DNA from: Bolinopsis microptera
Taxonomy: Eukaryota > Ctenophora > Tentaculata > Lobata > Bolinopsidae
NCBI RefSeq assembly: GCF_026151205.1
Contig: NC_087072.1
Span: 2,747,375 to 2,811,374 of the forward strand
DNA: 64,000 nucleotides
Reading direction: 5' to 3'
Shown here piece by piece: positions 34,267-46,459 of this stretch; positions within the stretch are counted from its first letter, which is position 1, and the number at the start of each line of letters is the position of its first letter. The notes under the pieces were generated by a model. That model searched no databases and was not told the DNA's origin. It saw only the letters and a program-made list of their open reading frames with translations. The position numbers were made by a program, and so were the translations under genes.

Positions 34267-35064
34267 GTCACATGATCATAACCTCACCACGAGACCATTA
34301 ATACTTGTCATGGACCACTCACGCAGCAGTCCCAGCAACAGCAGAGCTTTCCGTCCTACGTTAATTCATCAAATTTACAGGCCGACGAAACTTGCAATTA
34401 GTGTCCAGATCATAATTCACATGTCACAAATTTAGTATCTTTTCGGAGCAGCATGAGACTATGTGACGATATTATTTAGGACCGTTCCATACCGCTTCAC
34501 GGTTAAATGTTCCGAAATCATCTCTTCGCTTCAAAACACTGGTCATGAGTAGCCGACTCATGTGTGACTCCTATTGTGTGAGATAGGTGACTCCTATTGT
34601 GTTCTGCTTGTGAACTGTCAGTTCCACCCTACTTCAGACCGGGTAAATTTCAGTTCAGACCGGATTAACTTCGCCCGTATCAGTATCAAGATATCGTATC
34701 CGAATTATCACACTCCTAATACTCTAACAAGATTACTAGTGAACCATCAAATAGTAAATACAACAAATCAAGATCCTATGAAAAAAAGCCAGTCATTATG
34801 ATAAAAGTTTAACTTTTAATCTAAATATCAATCTAAATAGCACAATTGACTTCCTTGAAGCTCACAGTTTTAAATATTAAACTTGAAACATAAATTATCT
34901 TAACCAAAACCGCGAAGTATAAACACAATCACGTAACAATGTGACAACTTTGTAACCTCATAAAAAATAAGATCACTTTAGAAAATATATAATTTACATG
35001 GAGTACATGATTTGTTATATATTATGTGAAATTTCACTTCCTAATCTGTCCCACATCCAGATCA
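34267..35064. other. Intergenic stretch
   Basis: AT-rich DNA between the VWD gene start and the FARS2 end. No exon, RNA gene or clear promoter motif was recognised. Confidence 0.4.
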
Positions 35065-35598
35065 CTACCGAACAACCCCTCCTATCTTTACCACCTCAGT
35101 TGCAAGGTTCTCGTGTATATGATTAGCTTCTTCAGATGTCAAGTGTCGATCCCAAGCCCTGAAAGAATTTGAACAAGTTATATTTTTGAGGGCTAGTTTA
35201 AGTTTTAAGAATACGGTTGCAATTTTCAGTTGACGATTAGGACAAACCAGCAGAACACCCGACCCCAACAAAGAAATATTATATCATTGTGGACTGTGGA
35301 GACTAACTTTCATATTACACTTTTCCTCTCATCAATCAACTTCAAGTGAAATAAAGAAGGTTTTACAGATATCCCCCAGAACAAAAACCCTAAACCAGTA
35401 ACCTACCTATAGATTAGTCTATAACAATGACTGATGCGACCTTCCTTTGTAAAGTCGTCGATCAGTTTTATATCTTCCACCGAGTCGCTCGGCAACTTGT
35501 CTCGAACAAAATCGTAGAAGTCGTTTTCCACAAAGTTGGCAGGGAGCCAAAATGCGATGTCACGTGTTCTGGAGGTGTAGCTGCTGTAGGGCTCGAAC
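35065..35598 (-). CDS. FARS2: Mitochondrial phenylalanyl-tRNA synthetase, last two exons
   Basis: Exons 35598-35407 and 35158-35065 join in frame (CTATAG|GTAGGT to TTTCAG|GGCTTGG) and encode 94 residues ending in VGG-type IGGVVR. They form the ferredoxin-fold anticodon-binding domain of the monomeric mitochondrial enzyme: FEPYSSYTSRTRDIAFWLP, ENDFYDFVRD, LIDDFTKEGRISHCYR, then the helical tail LTSEEANHIHENL. The domain is complete. Catalytic-domain exons should lie at higher coordinates on this strand, but I found none; from 36120 on there is an opposite-strand gene. Either the upstream intron is very long and contains that gene, or only the 3' end of FARS2 was carried here. Confidence 0.85.
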
Positions 35599-36119
35599 CT
35601 GCAACATATCTCGTCAAACCGGTTTAAAACGGAAAAATTAGGAATAAAACGGAGATTAGGAATTTTTCTGAACCATTTTCAATGTTCTCCCTCCCTTCAG
35701 CAATGCACTAGTAATCTTTAGGGTTAACACAGGTTGATAATATGTTCTTATCTATAATTACATGATTATACGAAATAAAGAATATAATTCTGTAACAGTA
35801 ATATTTTCCATTGAAGGTTGTTATTTTCAATTTTCTTGCTTCCTTCCGTCAATAAACTAGTAATATTCAGCCTTCAGGATTTATAGGTTATATTCTTATC
35901 TGTAATAACCCATAGGTAAATTTTAAATGTTCTCTTTTCTTTCCGTCCATAAACTAGTAATGTTAAGACTTCAGGGGTGACATGTTCTTATCTGTAAATA
36001 CCTTAAGGCATATTTAATGAAATTCAGGGTCACTTCATAGGGCTCAGTAACGTGGACGGAGTTCTCTCAAACCTAACATTTCCAACGTACCATTAACAAT
36101 TTTTAGCCATTTCTGGGCA

Positions 36120-37285
36120 ATGTTCTTGTTTCTGAGCATCGTAACTCTGTTGATCGGGTCATCTCTTGGGACCACAGGAAGTTTCTTAAATAGGTTTAAA
36201 GTTCTAAAGTTCGCTGATGATGGCAATAGTTATGTCCAGTTCACACCAGATTGGAGTCCATTCCTTAATGCTGTCTCGGCTTGTGCGTGGGTGAGAGACT
36301 TGGGGTCAGCAACATATCGTCCAGTCTTCCACATAAAAGCACCCTGGGATGAGCTGACAATGACGGCTGATGGAAGTTATATAGGTATCTTTGCGGGACA
36401 TCAGCAGCTGCAGAGCAAGATGTCCGTGGCTAAAGGCACGTGGTTTCACCAATGTGTTACCTGGGGTAGCTCAACAAGAGATCACCGCGTCTACCTAAAT
36501 GGAGTAGAAATAGGGACTCAGCAAACAGCATTAGGTAGGTTGATGAGACCAACTGGAGCATTGACACTCGGAAACTGGGCTGGAGGTAGTAGTGGTTGGA
36601 AGTTCGGTGGTGAGATGGCGTATCTCAACTTCTATGCAAAAGAGCTCTCTGCCAGTGACATAGCCAGTATGGCACAGCAAGGGATGTGTTCAAATATTGC
36701 AGCTGAAGATAAGAACGAGCATTATAGAATCATTAAATGGGAAGATCTTGTAGATCTTGGGAGGAGCGGAACAGTAACCGACTTTGATATTTTAACGAAG
36801 TGCCTTAAAGACACCAATACACTGGTTTCTACACTAGCGGAGTTAAAGGAGTGCAGTACATATGTGACATATTATTTACTTGAGGGGTTTGAGCAAAGGC
36901 TTAACAAAAAGCTGAAAGACATCTCCAGCACACTGGATTCCACACTAGCGGAGTTAAAGGAGTGCCAGGCGGATAAAGTAGAGAAAGAACAGGAGCTAGA
37001 AGACGTATCGAACAGGCTGAATTCTACTCTTGCTGATAAAGAAGAGAAAGAACAAGAGCTAAAAGATGTATCGAACAGGCTGAATTCTACTCTTGCTGAT
37101 AAAGTAGGAAGAGAACAGGAGCTAGAAGATGTATCGAACAGGCTGAATTCTACTCTTGCTGATAAAGACGAGAAAGAACAGGAGCTAAAAGATGTATCGA
37201 ACAGGCTGAATTCTACTGTTGCTGATTTGGAAGAGAAAGAACAGGAGCTGGAAGACGTTTCGACCAGATTTAATTCTACTCTTGC
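36120..37285 (+). CDS. Secreted LamG/pentraxin-like protein with repeated coiled coil, cut by gap
   Basis: Met-initiated single exon with a signal peptide (FLFLSIVTLLIGSSLG). Residues about 27-200 form a concanavalin-like LamG/pentraxin domain: FADDGNSYVQF, ACAWVRD, GTWFHQCVTW, VYLNGVEIG, LTLGNWAGG, FGGEMAYLNFY. After a linker, a coiled coil follows, ending in at least five 21-residue repeats of the type DVSNRLNSTLADKxEKEQEL (63 bp each, about 36988-37285), each with an N-glycosylation sequon (NST). The frame enters the 100-N gap; sequence after the gap opens a different frame and soon stops, so the C terminus is unknown. Near-identical 63-bp repeats probably caused the gap. Likely an oligomeric lectin-like extracellular protein; no orthologue named. 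Confidence 0.82.
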
Positions 37286-37385
37286 NNNNNNNNNNNNNNN
37301 NNNNNNNNNNNNNNNNNNNNNNNNNNNNNNNNNNNNNNNNNNNNNNNNNNNNNNNNNNNNNNNNNNNNNNNNNNNNNNNNNNNNN
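37286..37385. other. Assembly gap, 100 N, inside a coding repeat
   Basis: Breaks the 63-bp coding array. Its true length, and hence the repeat number, is unknown. Confidence 0.99.
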
Positions 37386-37439
37386 AAATTCAACAAATTC
37401 ATTTGTTGGGAAAAATGTTTCGAAAAAAAAGGTGCGATA

Positions 37440-38356
37440 GGCTGTTGAAGTCCTGTTGAAATATTTTTCTTTTTGGCGTGTCGAATGAAATCACAGCAAC
37501 ACCTATCAAACTAGAACTAGAATAAGGAATTTATCTGCAATACTTTGGAAAAATATTTTAAACTCCTTTTTTCAACCACTACTCTTAAAACCATGCCAAT
37601 TTCATCCAAAAAACCTGAATAAATCAGGTCTTGCTCTTTCAAAAGGTTTGTGCTAAAACTTGGCTAATCATTCACCCGTTCCAGTCGATAACAATAAAAT
37701 GTCATTTTCACAACAAAGTGATAATTATTGCGATTTTCACACTTATTTCTTTGTGCCGATTCCCATTCTTTGATGTCGGCAAATGTAAAAGAATCATCAA
37801 TATATAACATGCATGCAAGTAATTGAATAGTAATTAGAATCAAGACGTCTGTGTACATAAACCAAAAGAGGTGCAATTGAAGAAGGTAAATGTCATTCGT
37901 TCAGTATTCAACCGTAAGAAGATTAGTCATCCAACAAAGAACGAAATTAAACAAAATGAAGCGTTTTAAAATAGCAATTAAACAACCAGGAAAAGGAAAA
38001 ACTTACAATCAAATGCTTAAAGGCAGATAAATCACGAAGGCTGAAGGACAATCAACGATCTTTGAAAATTTGAAATAGGCACTTCAGAAAAAAGCCCGAA
38101 AATAATAAATCATTTCCAATGCTCTGGGCTGATGTCAGATGAAGGATGATCCTTACATTTCGTAGAACAGTGTCAATAATAACAGTGGTGAAGGGACTAG
38201 AGTAGAGGTTACTAGGGGAGAAGGGAGAGGAGGTGGTGGTGAGAGGTAGGGAGAAGGAGTGGGGCCGAGTGAATTTACTTCTTACAGCTGGTGGGGGTAG
38301 ATCCGTCCACACAGACATCTGGTGTAAGTTCAGGGTTTAGTGTGTGCTTACTTAAG
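37440..38356. other. Non-coding stretch
   Basis: AT-rich. Possible 3' part or UTR of the LamG gene near the gap; nothing else recognised. Confidence 0.35.
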
Positions 38357-38569
38357 ATAATCTGTTGTTTAGCAGAGTGTTTGCTTTCAACAGCAGATCT
38401 CTTACTTGAGGATAATCTGTTGTTTAGCAGAGTGTTTGTTTTCAACAGCAGATCTCTTACTTGAGGATAATCTGTTGTTTAGCAGAGTGTTTGCTTTCAA
38501 CAGCAGATCTCTTACTTGAGGATAATCTGTTGTTTAGCAGAGTGTTTGCTTTCAACAGCAGATCTCCTC
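38357..38569 (+). repeat. 55-bp minisatellite, about four units
   Basis: Units start ATAATCTGTTG at 38357, 38412, 38467 and 38522 and are almost identical. Each contains CTGTTG near one end and CAACAG near the other, giving hairpin potential. Confidence 0.95.
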
Positions 38570-39099
38570 AAATCCACTCTGTCGATATACCAGTTAATTA
38601 ATTATGTTACAAGTGTATACTCAATGATTATTGATGCCTGATTCAATGCAGTGTACACCTGTTATACCTATTGCACAATAATTAATAAATCAGAGCCGCA
38701 TGGAATATCACATTTTGCGTCATATTATCAATGTATATTGTATAATTCATTGCATCTTACATTATAACAACGCCTACGGGATCAGAATTCAAAATATAGG
38801 CCCCTCTGCTAATTCTTATTCTGAGTAAGACACAAATTTACTACAGCTCTAATTCAAAACTCAAAAGTTACAGCACAATGGCTGAACAATTTAGTTCCGA
38901 AATAAGAAAATTTAAAATGGAGATATCTACATTCTACACTCAACATATTTTATAGATATTTAGACAACATTTGTTGAACAACAGGCTCAAGTTGGGTTTG
39001 CAGAGACTTTAATGGATGAATATAAGCTTATAATTCCTAACCAAAAAACAATGATATCGGCTGATCAACTGATCCAGCAAATCCTTATAATTCTTATGC

Positions 39100-40014
39100 T
39101 TATGATTCCTGTAAATCTACGTTAGCAAGGGTAGAAAACAAATATTTAACAGCAATATCAAGAATTGCAGTAACTCTGTTCACCTGGTTTTCATTTTCTG
39201 TTCCGTCTGTTTCTTCACCTTTTAAGTCAACTATATCCGGAGGAAAATCTGTAGGATCAACAGCAAACTCAGGCTCCCCTCCAGGACCTTCTCTTCAGGG
39301 CCCTCTCCTATCCTAGCACTACCATTTCCAGTACCGTCTCCGATATCATTGTAGTCAACATTTTCGCTATCGTCCACACTATCATTTTCGTCTACATCTT
39401 TATTTCCGTCCATATTCTTAGATTTGTCTATACTTTCATTGTCCTCAACATTTTCATTTTCGTCCTCTCTTTCGGTATTTTCATCCTCAACGGACGAATT
39501 TTGTTCATTCGTGTTATTTTCCTGGAAGTTCACCTCATTGGATAACTATACAAGTCATTCCTTTCTTGGTCAACCGGGAATGATCATTTAACTGAAGTTT
39601 GCAATCAAAAGTAGCAGTGCAAATAGAAGGCAGCCTGACTATAAAAATGCTCTAGCGTAACTGAATAAAACCAAACCCAGCGATAGCAAAGTTGAAAAAG
39701 GAGGGAAGAAAACTCGAATCTTTGCTGATAATAATGATGAATTAAAGAATTATAGAAACTGTGATTTGAGGTATCAGCCATTCGATAGCTTAAACCTAAA
39801 GTTTAAATCAAACGTTTATTAATGACCAACTATCTTGGTATTATCAAAATCTGAAAATCAAAGCAGAATCATGCAAAAAAACTCCCATATTATTGTTGTG
39901 ATTAGCAGATCATGCAAGATACCTTTACAGTCGAGTCATTCAGATCAAAAAGTGCAGATATAGTCGGATCTAGACGGTAGCAGATAGCGTTCAGGACTGC
40001 CGCATCCCAATATT
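39100..40014 (-). CDS. 3' end of an acidic-protein gene, two exons with a frame break
   Basis: Exon 40014-39923 encodes YWDAAVLNAICYRLDP and ISALFDLNDSTVK, ending AAG|GTATCT. It joins in phase to an exon opening at about 39546 behind CTTGTATAG. That exon is Asp/Glu/Asn-rich with many degenerate repeats (DxxENVDxNDS-like). At about 39283-39293 the frame changes: the first frame goes on only to a stop at 39231, while the next frame continues sensibly (EFAVDPTDFPPDIVDL, then RVTAILDIAVKYLF) to a stop at 39100-39102. So there is a one-base error or a disabling indel. No known domain; upstream exons not found. Coding status is inferred from splice phase and amino-acid pattern. Confidence 0.5.
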
Positions 40015-41138
40015 CTGGTATGTAGTTTTATCCAGAACTGGTGTTCACTTTGTTCTGACTTACTAGCGAACCCCATTTTAACCAGGCTCGGTTCAGAGTT
40101 CAAACACGATTACTACGTCACCGGATGAGTTTTTTCATCTTTCCGTTTCTTGTAAGGCTTTGTCTTATCTAGACCCAGCTTAGCAGTACTAACGAGTTAG
40201 TTCTCCCAAACTCATTAATACTGATAATAAAGTGAGGTGGTTTAAAGGTTTCAGTGCAAAGTTTAAGTGAGGAAATTTAGAGGGTTTCAGTCCTTAAATT
40301 GTGTCTCACAAAAGTACGCTTAACGGCTGGGTTACAGTTTGATCTGACTGTGTTTTCACAGCATGGCACACAATCAATTAACTTCCAATTAACTAATTAC
40401 CTCTCAAGTTCAACACACTTCAAATTCTAGGCGGCCTCTTTTGCTCTGAACTACCCTGGAATAAGCTCGCTGAAGTCCTCTGGGTTCTACTTATCACCAG
40501 TTACCGAACCAAATATAAAGCTCGAATAGCAGGACATGTTGACAGAAATATTCGGTATTTCATAAATCATGGCTAACAGAACGATCGCTGGCTCTACGTC
40601 TAATAAGATATAAATATTTAGAAAGAGGCCCGGCTGGGGTTGTTAGTATGTCGTCAAATTGTCGATACTGATCGTAGTCAAGTCACATGCTAGGTAGGTG
40701 GAGAAACATTCCGCACATTTGTCAGGTCACACGAAGTATAACAGGGCTGCACAAATTGGTTTCTGACTCTCATCACAGAACATAAGTTTGCGAACATGCT
40801 TCAAATCAGGCGTGTCCTCACACATTCACACGTAATTTCAGGCACTTATCACCCCTAAATATCACACATCTCACGCTAACCTTTCTTGCTTCGTCACGGA
40901 AATGTCCCTGCAAAAAGGAACAGTCAAACATTGGCTTCAGACCAAAATCAGGCTGATAAAGATCTAAACTTGTATTAAGCTGTAATGAGTGAAAAAACCT
41001 TAAAAGTTCACGGATCTGCTGACTTTAAAGTTACAGTGTGAAGAGGTTACAACAGTGTAACATTATAGAAGAGTGACAGCACTGGTGCTGAGTCTCCTTT
41101 GGTGCACAAATTTGTTTATTATATCGACCACATTGTTG

Positions 41139-41169
<31 letters not shown>

Positions 41170-42395
41170 TAACCATACTGCTCCCCATCACACTTACTCT
41201 CAACACATTACTGGTCTTTAGTTGAAAGTGACAAATATTGAATTATCTATTTCCACAACTTGACAACCTTGGGTATTTGTATCAAGATTAACATCTTAGG
41301 AGCACATATATTCTTGACTTGTGACAAATCAGAGGTTTACATCATGACTGGATGGTGTCACTTCATGACTTTTAAGGTATGTAATTAGCAATGCGTTTTG
41401 TCAGCACTGTCATCACCACAGTGACCAACGAAGCGGAAAATACCGGAAAGTAGGGGGTGGGGTAAATTAGTGACGTTTTAATCCCAGTGGGATAGCTTGG
41501 TCACAACGTCACAACGTCACTAACTTCTTCAGTGACAAGTAGGTTTCTTGTTACACCTTAACTCTCATTAACTCTAGATAGTGGATATCTATATAATTTA
41601 CGCCTCACATGTATTTATACACACACTGTTCAACACTTTATGTTTCAAAGAATTGTGCTTTTCTAGTACTTTTTTATTGATGTAAATGGACACAAAGCGT
41701 AGAAATGGCACTTCCGCGTTAATGACGAAAAGCAAACTCTCATATCTCGACTTTTTTTGTCCAGTAATAAATGGTAGTAAGATCATATTCTTACCAGCAT
41801 TGAAAATAATTGGATTTTGAAAAGAGAGTCATGCGTTACCACTTAAAAATGACCTTGTATTTTGTATAGCGCAGACAATAAAACCACATACAATTTTTTG
41901 CTTGCAGATGCCAAGATAAAAAGAAAAGAGGGACTCTTCTATTTTCTGGAACTCTGTATTTATTCAGTCATCATTACGTTAAGAATCCATGGTCACATTA
42001 GTTACCAAGTCAACTTTTATTATAAAAAATTAAATTTAGAGCTTTCTCTAACGACCAACATTAAGTTACACCGTTACAAATATAAGGAGAGATTTACTCT
42101 CGTGAGCGATTGGTAATATGATTTAGTCCACATGTTTGGCCGACAGTTTAGCGACCTGCAGTGCGGACTACGGACATACTCTCAACTAATTGCTCTGTTC
42201 AATAATACCAGACCACACTGGTGTCATGGCGACTATCAGTGGTATAATTATCATTGTACCGACAGATTTAGGACATCAGGGGAACATTGTCGCACGGTAA
42301 AGTGGACGGTACGTGGTAACTATTAAAGTAGCTCCCCACAAATAGAGACATTGTGGCTAATCGTAATTAGGATGCTCTGTTAAAACTTAAGGAGA
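40015..42395. other. Non-coding stretch with a (TC)n tract
   Basis: A (TC)n microsatellite sits at about 41139-41168. Further exons of the acidic gene may lie here on the minus strand, but I could not identify any with confidence. Confidence 0.35.
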
Positions 42396-42580
42396 TTATA
42401 ACACACATAACCCCGGCATGCGCAGGGATTATATTTCAATTTTTCCCGCGACGCGCGGGAAAAATTTATAATAATTTCGAGTGCGAAGCACGAGGGATTA
42501 TTATGAAAATAACCCCGACGTGCTTTAGCACGAGGGGTTATTTTAATATAACTTAAGCGTGCCGGTGTTATGTGTTATAA
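42396..42580. mobile_element. Palindromic MITE with CCCGCG core
   Basis: Ends TTATAACACACATAACCCCGGC and its near-complement (GCCGGTGTTATGTGTTATAA) are inverted. The interior contains TTTTTCCCGCGACGCGCGGGAAAAATTT-type and GTGC(G/T)AAGCACGAGGG palindromes, so much of the element can fold on itself. Its right tip overlaps the start of the next element. Confidence 0.75.
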
Positions 42581-43328
42581 ACCCCTCCGGGTAAGTGCTA
42601 GGACCAACAAATTTGACATTTTACTCTTAATTCTAGCTATATGAGATCATTATGGAAAATATGAAATGGAATTGGGGACTTCCAAATAAATACAACTAAG
42701 GTACTATGACTTTTGAAATTGGCGTTATATCTAAACACTATTCCTCAGTCAGAACGTTGAATGAATATGAATATCGATAAGGGGCGTCGAGTTAAGCCTG
42801 GCAAGCGATAAAAGCTAATAATGATATCGTGTCATGAAGTTCATCAAAGTAGACGACTATAATACATGGCTTATATCAAACTCGACAAAATTAACCGAAC
42901 CGGACAAAATCAAATGTAACCGTCGAGACAAGTTTTGGAACTGGTCCAATTAATGTAAGAGTTTAAGTAATGTAGTGTGCTGGAGTTTTGCCAGCGCCTG
43001 CAATTAGACCGATACGTAGATCGAGTGTATTTATAGTTCTTACGTTAAGCCATAGGTCACGTGACATTTTTTACCAATGCGCGTCGTAGTAGTTAGTCAC
43101 GTGATACACGTCATCAAAACACGTGACAGTACGCGGTTGAAATTCTCATGGAATATCAAAACAAAACAAATCTTGTTGAGCCAAATTAGCGGGGCGGGAT
43201 TATAAAAGCTCTGCCGGGGTTATTTATTCAGCGGGAAAAAACTAACAGCGGGAGCCGGGATTATCAGAATCTATTTAGCGGGAGCCGGGATTATCAGAAT
43301 CTTATTCTATCCCGGAGGGGTTTATAAT
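42575..43328. mobile_element. Non-autonomous DNA element with GGAGGGGTTTATAA ends
   Basis: TTATAAACCCCTCCGGG at the left and CCCGGAGGGGTTTATAA at the right are perfect inverted repeats about 750 bp apart. The interior is non-coding and ends with two direct copies of GCGGGAGCCGGGATTATCAG near 43252 and 43278. It abuts and shares TTATAA with the palindromic element at 42396-42580, so the two may form one composite. Confidence 0.75.
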
Positions 43329-43723
43329 AATAGAAAGTAGTGGTATAGAGAAACAGCAAAAAAGCCTTTACTGTTGACACATTGATTCGGCCCTGGTATG
43401 ACAGTCAAATTACATAACATATCATTCTACTGAAATACTGATAAGACAAAACATCACGCCTTCAAGCTCCCGTACATAAAGATTAAAGAAGCTAGTGGCG
43501 CAGCACAGAGAGAATGCCGACTTTCAGAGGATGACACAGTGTTGTTAGGTCACTGGAAAAACACCTGTTAGAATGAGCACTATTGGGGAGGACAGGATGT
43601 TAATCAGTAATCAGTGTCCGCATGTCACCACGCAATTCCCCAAGGAGACGCTCACAAACCGCCCTGTACACAAGGTTTAAACTGTGTGCCGTGTTGTTGG
43701 AGTAAGAGGGAGGTGGCGAGCTG

Positions 43724-43770
43724 GACTCCTAGTGCCACACTCCTAGTGCCACACTCCTAGTGCCACACTC
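43724..43770 (+). repeat. 15-bp tandem repeat (CTCCTAGTGCCACA)n
   Basis: Three to four copies of ACTCCTAGTGCCAC. Just downstream, GGCGGCTACAACCACTTAC occurs twice (about 43799 and 43831). Confidence 0.85.
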
Positions 43771-43859
43771 AGTTAGTTGCAAGCTAGACTGAAAGCATGG
43801 CGGCTACAACCACTTACTGGGCTGCGCTGGGCGGCTACAACCACTTACCGAGCTGTGCT

Positions 43860-45940
43860 GGGCGGCGGGAGATTTATAGTGCTACTTTGTAACTCTAGGT
43901 CCTCACTTTATTTATGGGTTAAGATTGGAGATCTCTTAACTATTAAAATAATAGGAATATTACTGTCTGACGGTGATTGCACGCATCAATCTGACCTGTC
44001 AGCCGTGAGACTGACCACTTTAAATAAAGCAGAGTCGGACCGTTTAGCTGGACCATGCTCCACGTTTACACTATATATAAAGATATTTTAGTTGGATTCA
44101 ATCTTAGGTTTCTCTGTGTACCACCAACTAAACATATTTTTATATTCGATGGAATATTTGGTTTCTGTGCGTAAGTAGGTAGATCTTAGATTTTTTGATT
44201 TAATAAAATGTGACGCCAAATGCAATATAAATACTTTTACAGTTTACTTGGTCGATAAAACGAGAAATGAGTAGTAAAATAATTCTGTGATAATGTAATA
44301 CAATCTTTAGTGAAGTTTTGTGACTGTACTGAATAGTCAATAATATTGACAAAGTAAAATGGTACAGACACAGTATCGTATCGGATTGCGGTAAATTTGA
44401 CCACACCCTCATAATATAGAGTGTGAAGACACGTGGATTGTATAGTCTACTCGACTGTCAGCATTATCTTTTGTTTAATAGAAACTACATTTTCTCGCAA
44501 CTGTACACTCTACACAATGGCATATACACTAAGGAGACAATAGTCTTAATTATAAATGTTTTATTTTATCTTTGTACGTCTTAGGGAAATTGCTACTAGT
44601 GTCACATACTATGTGGATAAATATAATAATGTTTTAAATGTATTGATAGTTGAATGAGTCTTGATTATAAATGTTTTACTTTATCTTTGGAAAATTGAGG
44701 CTGTCACATACATGTAATAATGTTTTAAAAGTATTAATAAGCGAATGATTATGTTGGCGTCGTTGTAAAGAACCAACTGTGGTTAATAAAGGCACAGTGG
44801 AAGGTTTCACCAGTTATAATAAAACATTAAACCTAATTCTACTATTTTAGGGAGTGACAGTCAGTGACCAACTATCGAAATAGTTTTAAACACTCACTTA
44901 TCGCATTGTTTGACATGGACGCATATATTTTGATTAAATTACAATAATTCTAACTTTGTTACAGCCCGACTGAACTCAACATCGTGTCACGTACCGTCTA
45001 GCTAGGGTCTCAATAACAATAGTAGGGTCTGAATAACGACAAGTTTCTGATAGTATCACGGTTATTGAGTCTAGATCAGGACCCATCAACCATGACTGCA
45101 ATTACAGCCCTTTTCGGTGTCTAAGATTAATTAAACTTATGGCACTTGTGCCGATATGAAACAATAGAATTACCTGGGACCCCTGTCTTATCCAGGGTGA
45201 GTTATTTAAAGTACACTGCAAATACCGATTATATCTCAAGAATACCGGATGTAGTCAGCAGTCTAATGTCACAGTTAAGTTCTGTTTATATCCCCAAACG
45301 GGTGGACTGCACATTTAGTAGCAACATTGCATCCGTCTATAATAATTCCCAGAGCTTGTTGCAGATACGGACCCACAACTTCTTAATATGGGTTCAACAG
45401 AAGTGACCGGTACTATTTACTAACAGCTGTCTTGTGAAATCAAATACCTTCAAGTGAAATAGTTCAAATAGAACATTTCTCAGCGCAGTCCGTTATAGAC
45501 TGTGAGGAGGAGCAGGAGAGAACCTTTAATTATCACACATTTGTAGACTGCGTATATCAGCCCACGTTTTACCTCTAAATAAATATGCAGAAAGTTTCAA
45601 AGATATAGTTAAACATTCGATTTCAACATCGCTGTACTATACAGTCTATCTCTTGAGCACGTGGTTAGCAAGTACATGTGATGTAACATCACCTGTGCTC
45701 TCAGACAACACAGGTATAAACTAGTAGTGGTCGGAGACAGCACAGGTATGAACCGCCTCCCATTAAATAAAGCACTTAAGATCCCCAAGTAAATGTACTG
45801 GAGCTCTCACCAAAACATTGCTCAACATACCTCTAAACTATTTGCGTCACATACCAGATCTACCATGAAGTTACCTAACCACATTCACATGACGTGGTGG
45901 TTTTCATTGTGCGTGATGGGATACAGCTGATTATGATCCA
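43860..45940. other. Non-coding stretch
   Basis: AT-rich; open frames are short and unrelated to any domain I know. Confidence 0.4.
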
Positions 45941-45944
45941 CCCT

Positions 45945-46450
45945 TTAAACAGCTGATCTACCCTTTAAACAGCTGATCTACCCTTTAAACAGCTGATCTA
46001 CCCTTTAAACAGCTGATCTACCCTTTAAACAGCTGATCTACCCTTTAAACAGCTGATATACCCTTTAGACAGCTGATTTACCCTTTAAACAGCTGATCTA
46101 CCCTTTAAACAGCTGATCTACATTCTACACTTTAAACAGCTGATCTACCCTTTAAACAGCTGATCTACCCTTTAAACAGCTGATCTACCCTTTAAACAGA
46201 TGATCTACCCTTTAAACAGCTGATCTACCCTTTAAACAGCTGATCTACCCTTTAAACAGCTGATCTACCCTTTAAACAGCTGATCTACCCTTTAAACAGC
46301 TGATCTACCCTTTAAACAGCTAATCTACCCTTTAAACAGCTAATCTACCCTTTAAACAGCTGATCTACCCTTTAAACAGCTGATCTACCCTTTAAACAGC
46401 TGATCTACCCTTTAAACAGCTGATCTACCCTTTAAACAGCTGATCTACCC
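45945..46450 (+). repeat. 20-bp minisatellite with an E-box in every unit, about 25 units
   Basis: Unit CTTTAAACAGCTGATCTACC, mostly perfect, with a few variants (AGCTAATC at two units, one AACAGATG unit, and an interruption near 46116-46126). Each unit carries CAGCTG, a palindromic bHLH-type E-box, and TTTAAA. Confidence 0.96.
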
Positions 46451-46459
46451 TTTGTTCTG

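Noticed and set aside
43777-44091. 104-codon frame near 43.8 kb
   Set aside because: Its first part crosses a short tandem repeat, and no domain or splice signal supports it.
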